NCBI RefSeq assembly: GCF_023897065.1
Contig: NZ_JAMHIV010000001.1
Location: 372,001 to 436,000 of the forward strand
From: Crossiella sp. SN42
GTDB lineage: Bacteria > Actinomycetota > Actinomycetes > Mycobacteriales > Pseudonocardiaceae
Length of the DNA stretch: 64,000 nucleotides
Reading direction: 5' to 3'
The stretch's first letter is position 1. Each line of letters begins with the position of its first letter. The position numbers and the translations under genes were made by a program. A model generated the notes under the pieces. That model had not been told where the DNA came from, ran no database searches, and saw only the letters and a list, made by a program, of their open reading frames with translations. Positions 39,427-48,147 of the stretch are shown here, piece by piece.

Positions 39427-40404
39427 TCAGGCCGCCCGCCGCCGGGTCGCGACCAGGCTCACCACCGCGGTCACCACCAGCACTCCGGCCACCACGCCCA
39501 GCGACAGCCAGTTGCTGATCTCGGGCACCCAGCCGACCGGTTCACCGCCGTTGAGGAAGGGCAACTCGTTCTTCTTCAGCGCGTGGAAGATCAGTTTCAC
39601 GCCGATGAAGCCGAGGATCACCGCCAGGCCGTAGGAGAGGTAGATCAGCCGGTCCAGCAGGTGGCCGATCAGGAAGTACAGCTGGCGCAGGCCGAGCAGG
39701 GCGAAGGCGTTGGCGGCGAAGACCAGGTAGGTGTCCTGGGTGATGCCGTAGATGGCCGGGATGGAGTCCACCGCGAAGAGCAGGTCGGCCGAGCCGACCG
39801 CGACCATCACCACGAACATCGGGGTCAGCCACAGCTTGCCGTCGATGCGCACCAGCGACCGGCCGCCCACGTAGTCCTCGGTGACCCGGAACCGCCTGCG
39901 CAGCAACCGGACCAGCGCCCCCTCCTGGTACTCGTGGCTCTGCTCCCGCTGCCGGGCCAGCTGCACCGCGGTGAACACCAGGAACCCGCCGAAGATCCAG
40001 AACACCCAGCTGAACTGGTTGATCGCCGCGCCGCCGAGGAAGATCAGCGCGGCCCGCAGCACCAGCGCGATCACGATGCCGAACAGCAGCACCCGCTGCT
40101 GGTGCACCGCGGGCACGGCGAATGCGGACAGGATCACCACGAACACGAACAGGTTGTCCACGCTGAGCGAGTACTCGGTCAGGTAGCCGGTCACGAAGTC
40201 GATCCCGGGCCCTGGCCCGCCGAAGACCCACACCCCGGCCGCGAACACCACCGCCAGGCCGAAGTAGAAGACCAGCCACGCGGTCGCCTCGCGCACCCCG
40301 ACCGCGTGCGGGCGGCGCACGGCCAGCAGCAGGTCCACCGCCAGCAGCAGGATCAGGGCGGCGACGGTGGCGGCCCACAGCCAGCCGGGCACGGGCAACA
40401 CCAT
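39427..40404 (-). CDS. TerC-family membrane protein, 325 aa
   Basis: Nine or so membrane helices with TerC hallmarks: EYSLSVDNLFVFVVILSAF, HQQRVLLFGIVIALVLRA, GSADLLFAVDSIPAIYGITQ, FAANAFALLGLRQLYFLIG, and the acidic DN and VDSI sites. TerC is linked to tellurite resistance and, in the Alx/MeeY branch, to manganese export during protein secretion. RBS GGGAGAGG is upstream of the ATG. It is divergent from the MarR-GNAT gene, with an 84-bp gap in which I see no riboswitch. Confidence 0.9.
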   Translation of the reverse strand: MVLPVPGWLWAATVAALILLLAVDLLLAVRRPHAVGVREATAWLVFYFGLAVVFAAGVWVFGGPGPGIDFVTGYLTEYSLSVDNLFVFVVILSAFAVPAVHQQRVLLFGIVIALVLRAALIFLGGAAINQFSWVFWIFGGFLVFTAVQLARQREQSHEYQEGALVRLLRRRFRVTEDYVGGRSLVRIDGKLWLTPMFVVMVAVGSADLLFAVDSIPAIYGITQDTYLVFAANAFALLGLRQLYFLIGHLLDRLIYLSYGLAVILGFIGVKLIFHALKKNELPFLNGGEPVGWVPEISNWLSLGVVAGVLVVTAVVSLVATRRRAA

Positions 40405-40488
40405 GCTGATCCTCTCCCGCCGCGTCGGTCTCGATCTTAGCCACAACATAGCTCCCCACGGGCTTGATTTGCTGACTAAGGTCAGAGA

Positions 40489-41394
40489 ATGGAGCCTGGG
40501 CTGATCGAGGGGGTGCGGCGGTTCAACCGGACCGTCACCCAGCGGCTCGGCGCGCTGGATGAGGCCTACCTGTCCCGGGGCCGGCCGCTGGGCCAGTGCC
40601 GGGTGCTGTGGGAGATCGGCGCGGACGGCCTCGAGGTGCGGGAGCTGCGGGCGCGGCTGGACCTGGACTCCGGGTACCTGAGCCGGATGCTGCGCGCGCT
40701 GACCGCCGAAGGCCTGGTCGAGGTCGGACCGGGGACGGACGGGCGGGTCCGGGTGGCCAGGCTGACCGCGGCCGGGCTGGCCGAGCGGGCCGAGCTGGAC
40801 CGGCTCTCCGATCAGCTGGCGGCCTCGATGCTGGCGCCGCTCAACGGCGCCCAGCGGGACCGGCTGATCGGTGCGATGGCCGAGGTGGAGCGGTTGCTGG
40901 CGGTTTCGATGGTCGAGGTGGCGGTGGTGGACCCGTGGCAGCCCGCCGCGCGGCACTGCCTGGCCGCCTACTTCGCCGAGCTGGCCGGGCGGTTCGACGG
41001 CGGCTTCGACCCGGCGCGCAGCATCCCGGCCGAGGACGCGGAGCTGACCCTGCCGCACGGGCTGCTGCTGGTGGCCACGCTGCACGGGGAGCCGGTGGGC
41101 TGCGGCGCGCTCAAGCCGCACCCGCCGGCGTACGCGGAGATCAAACGCATGTGGGTCTCCCCCGCGGTCCGCGGTCTCGGCGTGGGGCGGCGGCTGCTGG
41201 CGGAGCTGGAGGCCAGGGCCCTCGCGCACGGGGCGCGGGCGGTGCGGCTGGAGACCAACCGGTCGCTGACCGAGGCGATCGGGCTGTACCGGGCGGCCGG
41301 TTACCGCGAGGTCCCGGCGTTCAACGAGGAGCCCTACGCCCACCACTGGTTCGAGAAAACCCTTGCCGGAAAAGGAAACCATGGACACTCATGA
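40489..41394 (+). CDS. MarR-GNAT fusion protein, 301 aa
   Basis: Residues 1-145 are a MarR winged helix (EVRELRARLDLDSGYLSRML, GRVRVARLTAAGLAERAEL). Residues 150-300 form a GNAT acetyltransferase: GLLLVATLHGEPVGCGALK, then the acetyl-CoA motif VSPAVRGLGVGRRLLAELEA and LYRAAGYREVPAFN. The natural fusion is known in actinomycetes; small-molecule acetylation may be coupled to derepression. It overlaps the RraA-like gene by 14 bp, so they form an operon. Confidence 0.88.
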   Translation: MEPGLIEGVRRFNRTVTQRLGALDEAYLSRGRPLGQCRVLWEIGADGLEVRELRARLDLDSGYLSRMLRALTAEGLVEVGPGTDGRVRVARLTAAGLAERAELDRLSDQLAASMLAPLNGAQRDRLIGAMAEVERLLAVSMVEVAVVDPWQPAARHCLAAYFAELAGRFDGGFDPARSIPAEDAELTLPHGLLLVATLHGEPVGCGALKPHPPAYAEIKRMWVSPAVRGLGVGRRLLAELEARALAHGARAVRLETNRSLTEAIGLYRAAGYREVPAFNEEPYAHHWFEKTLAGKGNHGHS

Positions 41395-42088
41395 GCTGGT
41401 CCGCCGATTCGCCACCCTGACCACCGCGCACCTGGCCGACGCCTGCGTGCGGGCCGGGGTGCCGGTGCGCTGCGCGCCCGCGCCGATGCTGCCGCTGTTC
41501 CCTGGGGCGCGGGTGTCCGGCCGCGCGCTACCCGCCCGGCACGTGGGCAGCGTGGACGTCTTCCTGGAGGCCTACGAGCAGGCCGAGCCCGGCGACGTGC
41601 TGGTGGTGGACAACGGCGGCCGCACCGACGAGGCCTGCGTCGGCGACCTGGCCGCGCTGGAGGCCCAGCTGGCCGGCGTCCAGGGCGTGGTGATCTGGGG
41701 CCTGCACCGGGACACCGCCGACCTGCGCGCGATCGGCCTGCCGCTGTTCAGCCAGGGCAGCCTGGCCACCGGCCCGCTGCGCCTGGACCCGCGCCCGGCC
41801 GACGCGCTGACCGCCGCCAGGGTCGGAGAGTGCACGGTGACCACCGCGGACCTGGTCTTCGGCGACGAGGACGGCGTGCTGTTCGCACCTGCCGAGCGGG
41901 CCGGGAAGCTGCTGGCGCTGGCCGAGGGCATCCGGGACACCGAGCGCCGGCAGGCCGAACGAATCCGCGCCGGGGTGTCGCTGCGCGCCCAGGTCGGCTT
42001 CGACGGCTACCTGGCGGCGCGGCGGGACAACCCGGCACTGACCTTCCGCGAGCACCTGCGCGCGGTGGGCGGCGCGATCGAGGAGTGA
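41381..42088 (+). CDS. RraA-family / HMG aldolase-like protein, 235 aa
   Basis: RraA/dimethylmenaquinone-methyltransferase fold: LADACVRAGVPVRC, GRALPARHVGSVDVFLEAYE, GDVLVVDNGGRTDEACVGDLAALEAQ, GVVIWGLHRDTADLRAIGLP and FGDEDGVLFAP. The family includes 4-hydroxy-4-methyl-2-oxoglutarate aldolases and RNase E inhibitors; the D-x-x-x-D metal-type residues and the VFGDEDGV loop suggest the aldolase side. ATG 41381 follows AAAGGAAAC. Confidence 0.85.
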   Translation: MDTHELVRRFATLTTAHLADACVRAGVPVRCAPAPMLPLFPGARVSGRALPARHVGSVDVFLEAYEQAEPGDVLVVDNGGRTDEACVGDLAALEAQLAGVQGVVIWGLHRDTADLRAIGLPLFSQGSLATGPLRLDPRPADALTAARVGECTVTTADLVFGDEDGVLFAPAERAGKLLALAEGIRDTERRQAERIRAGVSLRAQVGFDGYLAARRDNPALTFREHLRAVGGAIEE

Positions 42089-42091
42089 CGC

Positions 42092-42457
42092 TCAGCGGGC
42101 CTTCGCGGAACTGATCTCCAGCGGCTCGCCCTGCTGACAGGTGGAGACCAGGTCCGGCTTGACCACCCCGCGCACCTCGACCTCCGCGCCGGGCTTGACC
42201 ACCGAGGGGTCCCCGCCGACCAGCAGGTACTGCTTGCCACCGGACTCCATGATCAGGCAGTTCGCCTCCACCCCCGCGCTGACTTTGCCGTGCAATGTCA
42301 GCTCCCCCGGCACGGAGGTCGGCGGCGGCGCGCTGGTCGCGGAGGCCGGGTTGCTGGTGGGCGCTGGGGTGCTGCCACCGGGTGCGGTCGGGTTGCCGCC
42401 GCCACAGCCCGCGAGCAGCACCGCCAGCCCCACCACCGGCACGATTCGTCTCGGCAT
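42092..42457 (-). CDS. Small lipoprotein with OB-like domain, 121 aa
   Basis: Signal peptide MPRRIVPVVGLAVLLAGC with lipobox LLAGC, then a Gly/Pro/Ser/Thr linker. The globular part (LTLHGKVSAGVEANCLIMES, YLLVGGDPSVVKPGAEVEV, RGVVKPDLVSTCQQG) reads as a small beta barrel with a disulfide (two Cys), similar to actinomycete DUF-type OB folds. Function unknown. It converges closely with the RraA-like gene (3-bp gap). Confidence 0.75.
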   Translation of the reverse strand: MPRRIVPVVGLAVLLAGCGGGNPTAPGGSTPAPTSNPASATSAPPPTSVPGELTLHGKVSAGVEANCLIMESGGKQYLLVGGDPSVVKPGAEVEVRGVVKPDLVSTCQQGEPLEISSAKAR

Positions 42458-42486
42458 AGCACCGGTCTACCCCATCCGGGCCGCGC

Positions 42487-44229
42487 CTACCCGGTCTGTC
42501 CCTCCACCGCCAGCGGCACCGGCTCGGCACGCACCAGCTCAGCGAGCGCGTCCAGCACCTGCCCCGGCGCGCGCATCAACTGGGGGTTGCGGTCGAGACA
42601 GCGGATCTGGTCCTCGCTGAGCACGATGGACATGACGCAGCCGCCGGTCTTGACGAACAGCACGGAGGACGTCCGGATCACCACCTCGTCCACCTCCTTC
42701 ATCGCCTCGGCCAGCTTCGCGATCGCGCTGGCCTCCCGCTCGTCGTTCTCCGAGCGCGGGGTGGCGATGTACTTCAGCTCCGCGGCCCGCTCCAGCTTCC
42801 CGGCCAGCTCACCCAGCTTGTCCACGGCCTTGCTGTCCCCGCGCACCCGGAACCGCTGGAACCAGGAGCCGCGCACCGGCGGCTCGGCCCCGGCCAACTC
42901 GAACCCGGCGACCTGGAGCAGCTCGGCCACGGCCTGGCACAGCGCTTCCCCGTTGTCGGAGGTGGTGTAGACGGTGACCTCGGTGGCCGGGCCGCGGCAG
43001 AGGTCCTGGACGCGGTCCCAGTTGAGCTTGGCGGCGGTGTAGTCGCCGAGTTCGGCGTGCACGGCGGCGATGCCTTCCAGGGTGGCCGCTTCCGGCGTGC
43101 GTTCGACCGGGTTGTCCAGGTCGGCGAGCACCTGGCGGGCCAGCAACTGTCCGGCGGTGTCCCTGGTCAGCGCGGCGCTGACCAGCGCGGCCTGCCATTG
43201 GGTGGCCAGGTCGCCGAGCAGGCCCCGGCGGCGGTGGTAGGTCTCCAGCGCCCAGGCCAGCCGCCAGGCTTCGGTGTGCCGATGGAGTTCGAGGCAGCGA
43301 CGCTGGGCGGCGAGCAGGTTGTGGTGCTCCTCGTCCAGCCAGGCGAGTGCGGCTGCCGCGTCGGTGAAGAACCCGATCTTGCGGTCCCAGTGCCGAGGGA
43401 GCGGGCGGTGCGGGGACAGCTTCTGGCCCGCCGCCAGGGCGTGGCGCAGGTAGTGCTCGACCCCCATCGCCTGGTCCAGCGGCGGCAGGTGGTGGCGGAC
43501 CGCCGAGGGGATCCGGAGCCGCCCGCCGTGCCGCTCCAGCACCCCCGCCCGCACCAGCTCCGCCGCCCGGTCGCTGCTCGGGTCGCCGGTGAGTGCCCGG
43601 AAGGTCTCCTCGCCGAGGTCGGTTCCGGGCAGATGGGCGATCAGATACAGCGCCTCCCGGCCTGCCTCGGTCAGCCCCTGCCATGCCTCCTCGACCGAGG
43701 AGGGCAACGCGGTCGGCGGCAGCACCAGCGCGGCATCCACCTCGGTTCGGCTGATGATCAGCACTGTCAGGCCGAGCACACCGTCCAGCAGTTCGCGAAC
43801 CGGAACCGGGTCCTCGATCTCGTCCAGCACCACCAAGATCCGCTGGAGCTCTGTCGCGCGCCGCAGCAGCGCCAGTTGCGCGTCCAGCCCCTCGGGCACC
43901 GCCGCGTGGTCCGCCCCGAGCTGGACAAGCAGGCGGCGCAGCGGCAGCCGGGCCGAGCGGAAGTAGAACCGGCCGTCGGGAAACCGGTGCGTCTGCCGCT
44001 CGGCCCAGTGCAGGACCAGGCTGGTCTTGCCGACGCCCGCCGCGCCACCGACCACCAGGGGCCGCGGACCGGCCAGCCCCGACAGGGTGGCGAGTTCCGC
44101 GGTCCGGTTGACCACGGGGGCAGGCGGCGGCGGCAGGTTGCCGCGGGCCTGGGTGATCCCGACCGAGGTGGTCACCATGCGTGGCCGGACCACCGGCCCG
44201 GCCACGCCGACGAACTCCTTCTCCGACAT
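42487..44229 (-). CDS. STAND/AAA ATPase with an unassigned C-terminal module, 580 aa
   Basis: Walker A GGAAGVGKTS (61-70) and Walker B ILVVLDEIED (131-140), followed by LTVLIISRTEV, identify an NB-ARC-like STAND ATPase. Helical TPR-like sequence runs to about 415. The last 165 residues (TEVTVYTTSDNGEALCQAVA, VAGFELAGAEPPVRGSWFQR, EVDEVVIRTSSVLFVKTGG, LSEDQIRCLDRNPQL) form a compact alpha/beta module. I have seen similar modules at the ends of other actinomycete proteins but cannot name a function; it may be an effector or adaptor domain. No partner gene overlaps it. Start ATG 44229; ATG 44178 is an alternative. Confidence 0.75.
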   Translation of the reverse strand: MSEKEFVGVAGPVVRPRMVTTSVGITQARGNLPPPPAPVVNRTAELATLSGLAGPRPLVVGGAAGVGKTSLVLHWAERQTHRFPDGRFYFRSARLPLRRLLVQLGADHAAVPEGLDAQLALLRRATELQRILVVLDEIEDPVPVRELLDGVLGLTVLIISRTEVDAALVLPPTALPSSVEEAWQGLTEAGREALYLIAHLPGTDLGEETFRALTGDPSSDRAAELVRAGVLERHGGRLRIPSAVRHHLPPLDQAMGVEHYLRHALAAGQKLSPHRPLPRHWDRKIGFFTDAAAALAWLDEEHHNLLAAQRRCLELHRHTEAWRLAWALETYHRRRGLLGDLATQWQAALVSAALTRDTAGQLLARQVLADLDNPVERTPEAATLEGIAAVHAELGDYTAAKLNWDRVQDLCRGPATEVTVYTTSDNGEALCQAVAELLQVAGFELAGAEPPVRGSWFQRFRVRGDSKAVDKLGELAGKLERAAELKYIATPRSENDEREASAIAKLAEAMKEVDEVVIRTSSVLFVKTGGCVMSIVLSEDQIRCLDRNPQLMRAPGQVLDALAELVRAEPVPLAVEGQTG

Positions 44230-44275
44230 GGTGACCGAGGGTAGCCGGTCGGGTACCGCGCGGAGCGAAAATGGG

Positions 44276-45100
44276 TCAAACAGCCGCCCAGGGCCACCGT
44301 TCGGCCCAGTCGCGGAGGCTGGTGGTGCCGCGCCGCACCAGCGCCGGATCCATCGTGTCGGCGGTCACCGCCGTGTAGGACCCGGCCACCCCAGCCGCCA
44401 CCTCCGCGCCCAGGTGCGGGGTCATCAGCTCCCGGAACTCCTCGATTTCCGTTGTGCGCCAGCGCAGTTCGCGGCCCAGCACCGCCGAGAGCACCTGCGC
44501 CACCTGGAAGCCGGTGAGGTCCTCCGGGCCGCCGATCAGCTGGGCGGACACCGGTTCGGTGAGCAGTTCGCCGATCGCGGTGGCCACGTCCTCGGCCGCC
44601 ACCCACGGCAGGGCCAGCTCGGGCGGCAGCGGGTGCCGGATCTCGTTGCCCGCCACCGTCCACGGGTCGGCGAGGACCTCGTTGTACAGGGCGGCGGGAC
44701 CGAGGACGGAGACCGTGGGGGCGAGCTCGGGCAGGTCGCGGATGAGGCGGAACCTGGCGTCCAGGAAGGGATGTCCGGTCTCGGTGCGCTGGATGCCGGC
44801 GCTGGTGTTGAAGATGACGTGCTCAACCTTGTTGCCGGACAAGGCTTTCAGGATGGCGTCGGCCTGGGCGAGGATCACCTCGCTGAAGATGACCGGGAAC
44901 TGCACGACCACCACGTCGGCCCCGCGGTAGGCGGCGGCGAGGGACGCGGGGTCGGCCAGGTCGACGGGAGTGGGGTGAGCGCCGGCGGGCGCGTGGTGCG
45001 GGTTGCGGGCGAGGGCGCGGACTTCGTGGCTCTGGGCGAGGAGCTGCCGGACGACCGGTGCGCCTTGGAGGCCGGTGGCCCCGTGCACTGCGATGATCAT
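44276..45100 (-). CDS. NmrA-like NAD(P)-binding oxidoreductase, 274 aa
   Basis: The N-terminus MIIAVHGATGLQGAPVVRQL is the G-x-T-G-x-x-G dinucleotide motif of atypical SDR/NmrA proteins; VVVVQFPVIFSEVI and HVIFNTSAGIQ follow. The C-terminal LPWVAAEDVATAIGELL is usual for the QOR/NmrA branch. Such proteins act as quinone reductases or redox sensors. It is divergent from an HxlR regulator at a 57-bp distance, a common pair in actinomycetes. Confidence 0.87.
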   Translation of the reverse strand: MIIAVHGATGLQGAPVVRQLLAQSHEVRALARNPHHAPAGAHPTPVDLADPASLAAAYRGADVVVVQFPVIFSEVILAQADAILKALSGNKVEHVIFNTSAGIQRTETGHPFLDARFRLIRDLPELAPTVSVLGPAALYNEVLADPWTVAGNEIRHPLPPELALPWVAAEDVATAIGELLTEPVSAQLIGGPEDLTGFQVAQVLSAVLGRELRWRTTEIEEFRELMTPHLGAEVAAGVAGSYTAVTADTMDPALVRRGTTSLRDWAERWPWAAV

Positions 45101-45157
45101 GCCGGGGACGCTAGGCGCAGGCGGCCAACGGTACCCAGCAAGTGGCATAGTTTCGGT

Positions 45158-45493
45158 ATGGCAACTGGGGTTGAGCAGGGGGTTTGCGGACAGGCCCAGC
45201 CGGGGGCGGTGGAGCGGGCGCTGGGGGTGCTCACCGGGAAGTGGACCACGCTGCTGGTGCGCGAGCTGATGTGCGGACCGCTGCGCTTCGGCGAGCTGCG
45301 GACCGCGCTGGGCAGTCCGAGCGCCAAGACGCTCACCGACCGGTTGCGGGCGCTGGAGCACGAGGGTGTGCTGACCCGCACGCTGTACCCGGAGATCCCG
45401 CCGAGGGTGGAGTACGAGCTCACCGAACGGGGCAGGGCGCTGTGGCCGGTACTGGTCGCGCTGCACGAGTGGGGCAGCGAGCTGACGGGTTAA
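45158..45493 (+). CDS. HxlR-family regulator, 111 aa
   Basis: Compact wHTH protein with the HxlR pattern: ALGVLTGKWTTLLVRELMCG, PLRFGELRTALGSPSAKTLTDRLRALEHEGVL and RVEYELTERGRALWPVLVAL. These proteins sense electrophiles or quinones and control a divergent oxidoreductase, here the NmrA-like gene. ATG 45158. Only 57 bp separate the two starts, so their promoters overlap. Confidence 0.88.
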   Translation: MATGVEQGVCGQAQPGAVERALGVLTGKWTTLLVRELMCGPLRFGELRTALGSPSAKTLTDRLRALEHEGVLTRTLYPEIPPRVEYELTERGRALWPVLVALHEWGSELTG

Positions 45494-45529
45494 TGAGTTG
45501 CCGGGCTCCGGCCGCGCGCTGATGATCGG

Positions 45530-46018
45530 ATGGTGGAACCGCTAGCTGAGAACACCATCCGGGCGTCCTTCGCCAACTGCTCCAAGGGCGAGGCCAAACG
45601 GCTCGCGCTGCCCGGGAAGCTGACCGAGATCGACTGGACCGAGCTGGACTTCCTGGGCTGGCGGGACCCCAAGGCGACCGGCAACGGCTATGTCGTCTTC
45701 CCGCGCGGCAGCGAGGTGGTCGGGCTGGCGCTGGCGGCCACGCCGGGCCGGATCAAGCAGTCCATGTGCGCGTTCTGCCTCACCACGCACGGCACCGGCG
45801 ATGTGGCGCTGTTCGCCGCGCGCCGGGCCGGGGCGGCCGGGAAGCTGGGCAACACCGTCGGCACCTACCTGTGCGCGGACCTGGCCTGCTCGCTGTACGT
45901 GCGCGGGCGGCGCAAGCCCGCGGTGCCGAACCCGAAGGAGTCGCTGAGCACCGAGGAGCGCGCGGAGCGGATGCTGGCCAACCTGAACCGGTTCGCCGAC
46001 GAGGTGCTCGCGGAGTAG
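45530..46018 (+). CDS. FBP-domain treble-clef zinc protein, 162 aa
   Basis: The sequence matches the FusB/fibronectin-binding-like C-terminal (FBP_C) domain: IRASFANCSKGEAKRLALPG, DFLGWRDPK, the zinc ligands CAFC (MCAFCLTTHGTGDV) and CADLAC (LCADLACSLYVRGRR), and a final ERAERMLANLNRF. FusB-type proteins bind elongation factor G and help fusidic acid resistance; most actinobacterial members have not been tested. Zinc site complete with four Cys. A strong terminator follows. Confidence 0.82.
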   Translation: MVEPLAENTIRASFANCSKGEAKRLALPGKLTEIDWTELDFLGWRDPKATGNGYVVFPRGSEVVGLALAATPGRIKQSMCAFCLTTHGTGDVALFAARRAGAAGKLGNTVGTYLCADLACSLYVRGRRKPAVPNPKESLSTEERAERMLANLNRFADEVLAE

Positions 46019-46032
46019 GCCGTGCCGACGGT

Positions 46033-46065
46033 GCTCGGCCCCCTGCCCTGACCAGGGGGCCGAGC
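46033..46065 (+). terminator. Strong hairpin terminator after the FBP gene
   Basis: GCTCGGCCCCCTG and CAGGGGGCCGAGC form a perfect 13-bp stem with a 7-base loop, starting 15 bp after the stop codon. Confidence 0.8.
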
Positions 46066-46263
46066 GCAACCCCCGACTCACCTCGTCCGGAAGAAGGAAG
46101 CCGCACCGCAGAACGGATGGACCGTGGCAGACATTTGATCAGCCCCATTGACCTGCGCTGACCCACTCGTTCACTCTGCTGGGTGACCCACGACCGGGCG
46201 ACAGTCCGTTCACCAACCCTGCGGTGAGCAGCCCGGTCGGCGGGGCCTTGAAGGAGCCACCAC

Positions 46264-47442
46264 GTGCATCCGCTCAACCGTGCTCTCGCGGTCTTCTCAG
46301 CCGCCGCCCTGTCCACCCTGACCGCGGCCACCGCCATGGCCGAGCCCGCCTACCAGGCGCCCCTGTCGCTGGCCACCGCCTCGGCGACCACCCAGCCCAT
46401 CGCGGACACCTACATCGTGGTGACCGACCCGGCCAAGGCCAGGGGCCGCAGCCTGACCACCGCGCTGGACATCAAGCCCGCGGCCGAGTTCAGCGCCGCG
46501 GTCACCGGCTTCTCCGCCAAGCTCACCCCCGGCCAGCTGCGCCAGCTGCGGCGCGACCCGGCGGTCAAGAGCATCGAGCAGGACGTGCTGGTCACCGACG
46601 CGCTGGAGGCCACCCAGCTGAACCCGCCGTCCTGGGGCATCGACCGGGTCGACCAGCGCGACCTGCCGCTGTCGAAGAGCTTCACCTACAACGCCACCGG
46701 CGCCGGGGTGCACGCCTACATCATCGACACCGGCATCACGCCCTCGCACGCCGACTTCGAGGGCCGGGCCACCTTCGACCACAACGCCATCGACACCAAC
46801 AACACCGACTGCCAGGGCCACGGCACGCACGTGGCTGGCACCATCGGCTCCAAGACCTACGGCGTGGCCAAGAAGGTCAGCCTGCACGGCGTGAAGGTGA
46901 TGAACTGCTCCGGCAGCGCCACCGCCACCTCCATGCTCAACGGCGTCAACTGGGTCACCCAGAACGCGAAGAAGCCCGCGGTGGCCAACACCTCGTGGAA
47001 CTTCACCCACAGCGCGGCGCTGGAGACCGCGATCCGCAACATGATCTCCTCCGGCGTCTTCCTGGCCACCTCGGCCGGCAACACCGGCGGCAACTCCTGT
47101 GACCGCCTGCCGCGCAAGGTGGAGACCGCGACCGTGGTCGCCTCCTCGGAGAGCACCGACGCCCGCTCCTCCTTCTCCAGCACCGGCGCCTGCGTCGACC
47201 TCTACGCCCCCGGCAGCAACATCATCTCCACCGTGCGCACCGGCGGCAGCGGCTCGATGAGCGGCACCTCGATGGCCACCCCGCACGTGGCAGGCGTGGC
47301 CGCGCTGTACAAGGCCCGCTTCGGTGACGCGCCCTCGGCCACCGTGCACAACTGGCTGAACACCAACGCGACCCCGAACAAGGTCTCCGGTGGCACCACC
47401 GGCGGCACCGTCAACCGGCTGCTGTTCTCCGCCGGTCTCTGA
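46264..47442 (+). CDS. Secreted subtilisin-like serine protease (S8, aqualysin/proteinase K type), 392 aa
   Basis: GTG 46264 has GAAGGAG upstream. A signal peptide ends near AMAEP (about 26). An inhibitor-I9 propeptide follows (IADTYIVVTDPAKARG, to about 110). The catalytic domain contains Asp155 in IIDTGI, His186 in GHGTHVAGT and Ser336 in GTSMATPHVAG, with the oxyanion Asn in TSAGNTGGNSC. Cys residues typical of proteinase K relatives are present. Extracellular protein degradation is expected; no C-terminal domain. A terminator follows, so it is monocistronic. Confidence 0.93.
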   Translation: MHPLNRALAVFSAAALSTLTAATAMAEPAYQAPLSLATASATTQPIADTYIVVTDPAKARGRSLTTALDIKPAAEFSAAVTGFSAKLTPGQLRQLRRDPAVKSIEQDVLVTDALEATQLNPPSWGIDRVDQRDLPLSKSFTYNATGAGVHAYIIDTGITPSHADFEGRATFDHNAIDTNNTDCQGHGTHVAGTIGSKTYGVAKKVSLHGVKVMNCSGSATATSMLNGVNWVTQNAKKPAVANTSWNFTHSAALETAIRNMISSGVFLATSAGNTGGNSCDRLPRKVETATVVASSESTDARSSFSSTGACVDLYAPGSNIISTVRTGGSGSMSGTSMATPHVAGVAALYKARFGDAPSATVHNWLNTNATPNKVSGGTTGGTVNRLLFSAGL

Positions 47443-47452
47443 GTCACCCCGC

Positions 47453-47490
47453 GAGCCCCGCTACCGGATCTGCTTCCGGTGGCGGGGCTC
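47453..47490 (+). terminator. Strong hairpin terminator after the S8 protease
   Basis: GAGCCCCGCTACCGGA and TCCGGTGGCGGGGCTC form a 16-bp stem with one T-G wobble and a 6-base loop, 11 bp after the stop codon. Confidence 0.85.
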
Positions 47491-47517
47491 CGCCTCGTCC
47501 TCACGTAACGTGTCGCC

Positions 47518-48147
47518 ATGAGCACGGACGAGGACGAGCAGCCGCAGGTGGCCAACACGGTCTCCGGCCCGGTGCACGGTGCGGCCGTGCAGGCCGGGGT
47601 GGTGCACGGCGGCGTGCACGTCAACGCCGCGCCGGCGCTGGCCGCGGTGGACGAGCTGGCCACCGCCTTCGGCTCGCGGTCCGCGCTGCGCCAGCTGATG
47701 ACCGACCTGGAAGCGGTGCACCGGGACTACCTGCTGATGTTCGACAAGGCCCTGGAACTGACCCCGGAGGCCTGGCAGCACGGCATGCCGCACTTCCCGG
47801 ACCAGGTCCGCGCGGCGGCGAACCTGCTGCGGCGGCTGCGGCTGGAGTTCGAGCCGGTGCGGGTGCGGGTGCACGCGGTGGCGCACGCCTTCAGCGACGC
47901 CAAGCTGACCGAGCCGGAGCGCGCGTTCGCGGTGGCGGTGCTCAAGTACTTCCCCACCGGTGAGATCCAGCGCAGCGCGGTGCACCAGCTCAAGACCTCG
48001 GGAACCGCGGTGCTGGACCGGTTCTACGCCTCGCTGGACGGCGAGCTGGGCCAAGAGCTGAGCAGCCTGATCGAGGAGACCGTGGCCTTCCACCGGCAGC
48101 GCTGGCTGGTGGTCTGCCAGGCCTACGCGGCGTTGCAGACGGCGTGA
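47518..48147 (+). CDS. Protein with an SG-x-VHG-x-x-VQAG motif, 209 aa
   Basis: Residues 13-35 (NTVSGPVHGAAVQAGVVHGG) form the motif seen at the N-terminus of many actinomycete STAND and kinase-linked proteins, and also in this window in the NB-ARC protein at 24787-26892. The rest is helical (DLEAVHRDYLLMFDKALELT, LRRLRLEFEPVRVRVHAVAH, AVAVLKYFPTGEIQRSAVHQ) and unrelated to families I know. The stop overlaps the start of the broken kinase gene (ATGA), so the two were made together. A sensor or adaptor role is inferred. Confidence 0.7.
   Translation: MSTDEDEQPQVANTVSGPVHGAAVQAGVVHGGVHVNAAPALAAVDELATAFGSRSALRQLMTDLEAVHRDYLLMFDKALELTPEAWQHGMPHFPDQVRAAANLLRRLRLEFEPVRVRVHAVAHAFSDAKLTEPERAFAVAVLKYFPTGEIQRSAVHQLKTSGTAVLDRFYASLDGELGQELSSLIEETVAFHRQRWLVVCQAYAALQTA

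Noticed and set aside
39427-41388. Single 653-residue minus-strand protein joining TerC and upstream sequence
   Set aside because: The upstream 300 residues are an antisense reading of the MarR-GNAT gene with Gln/Arg/Pro-rich composition; the TerC part has its own ATG and ribosome binding site at 40404.
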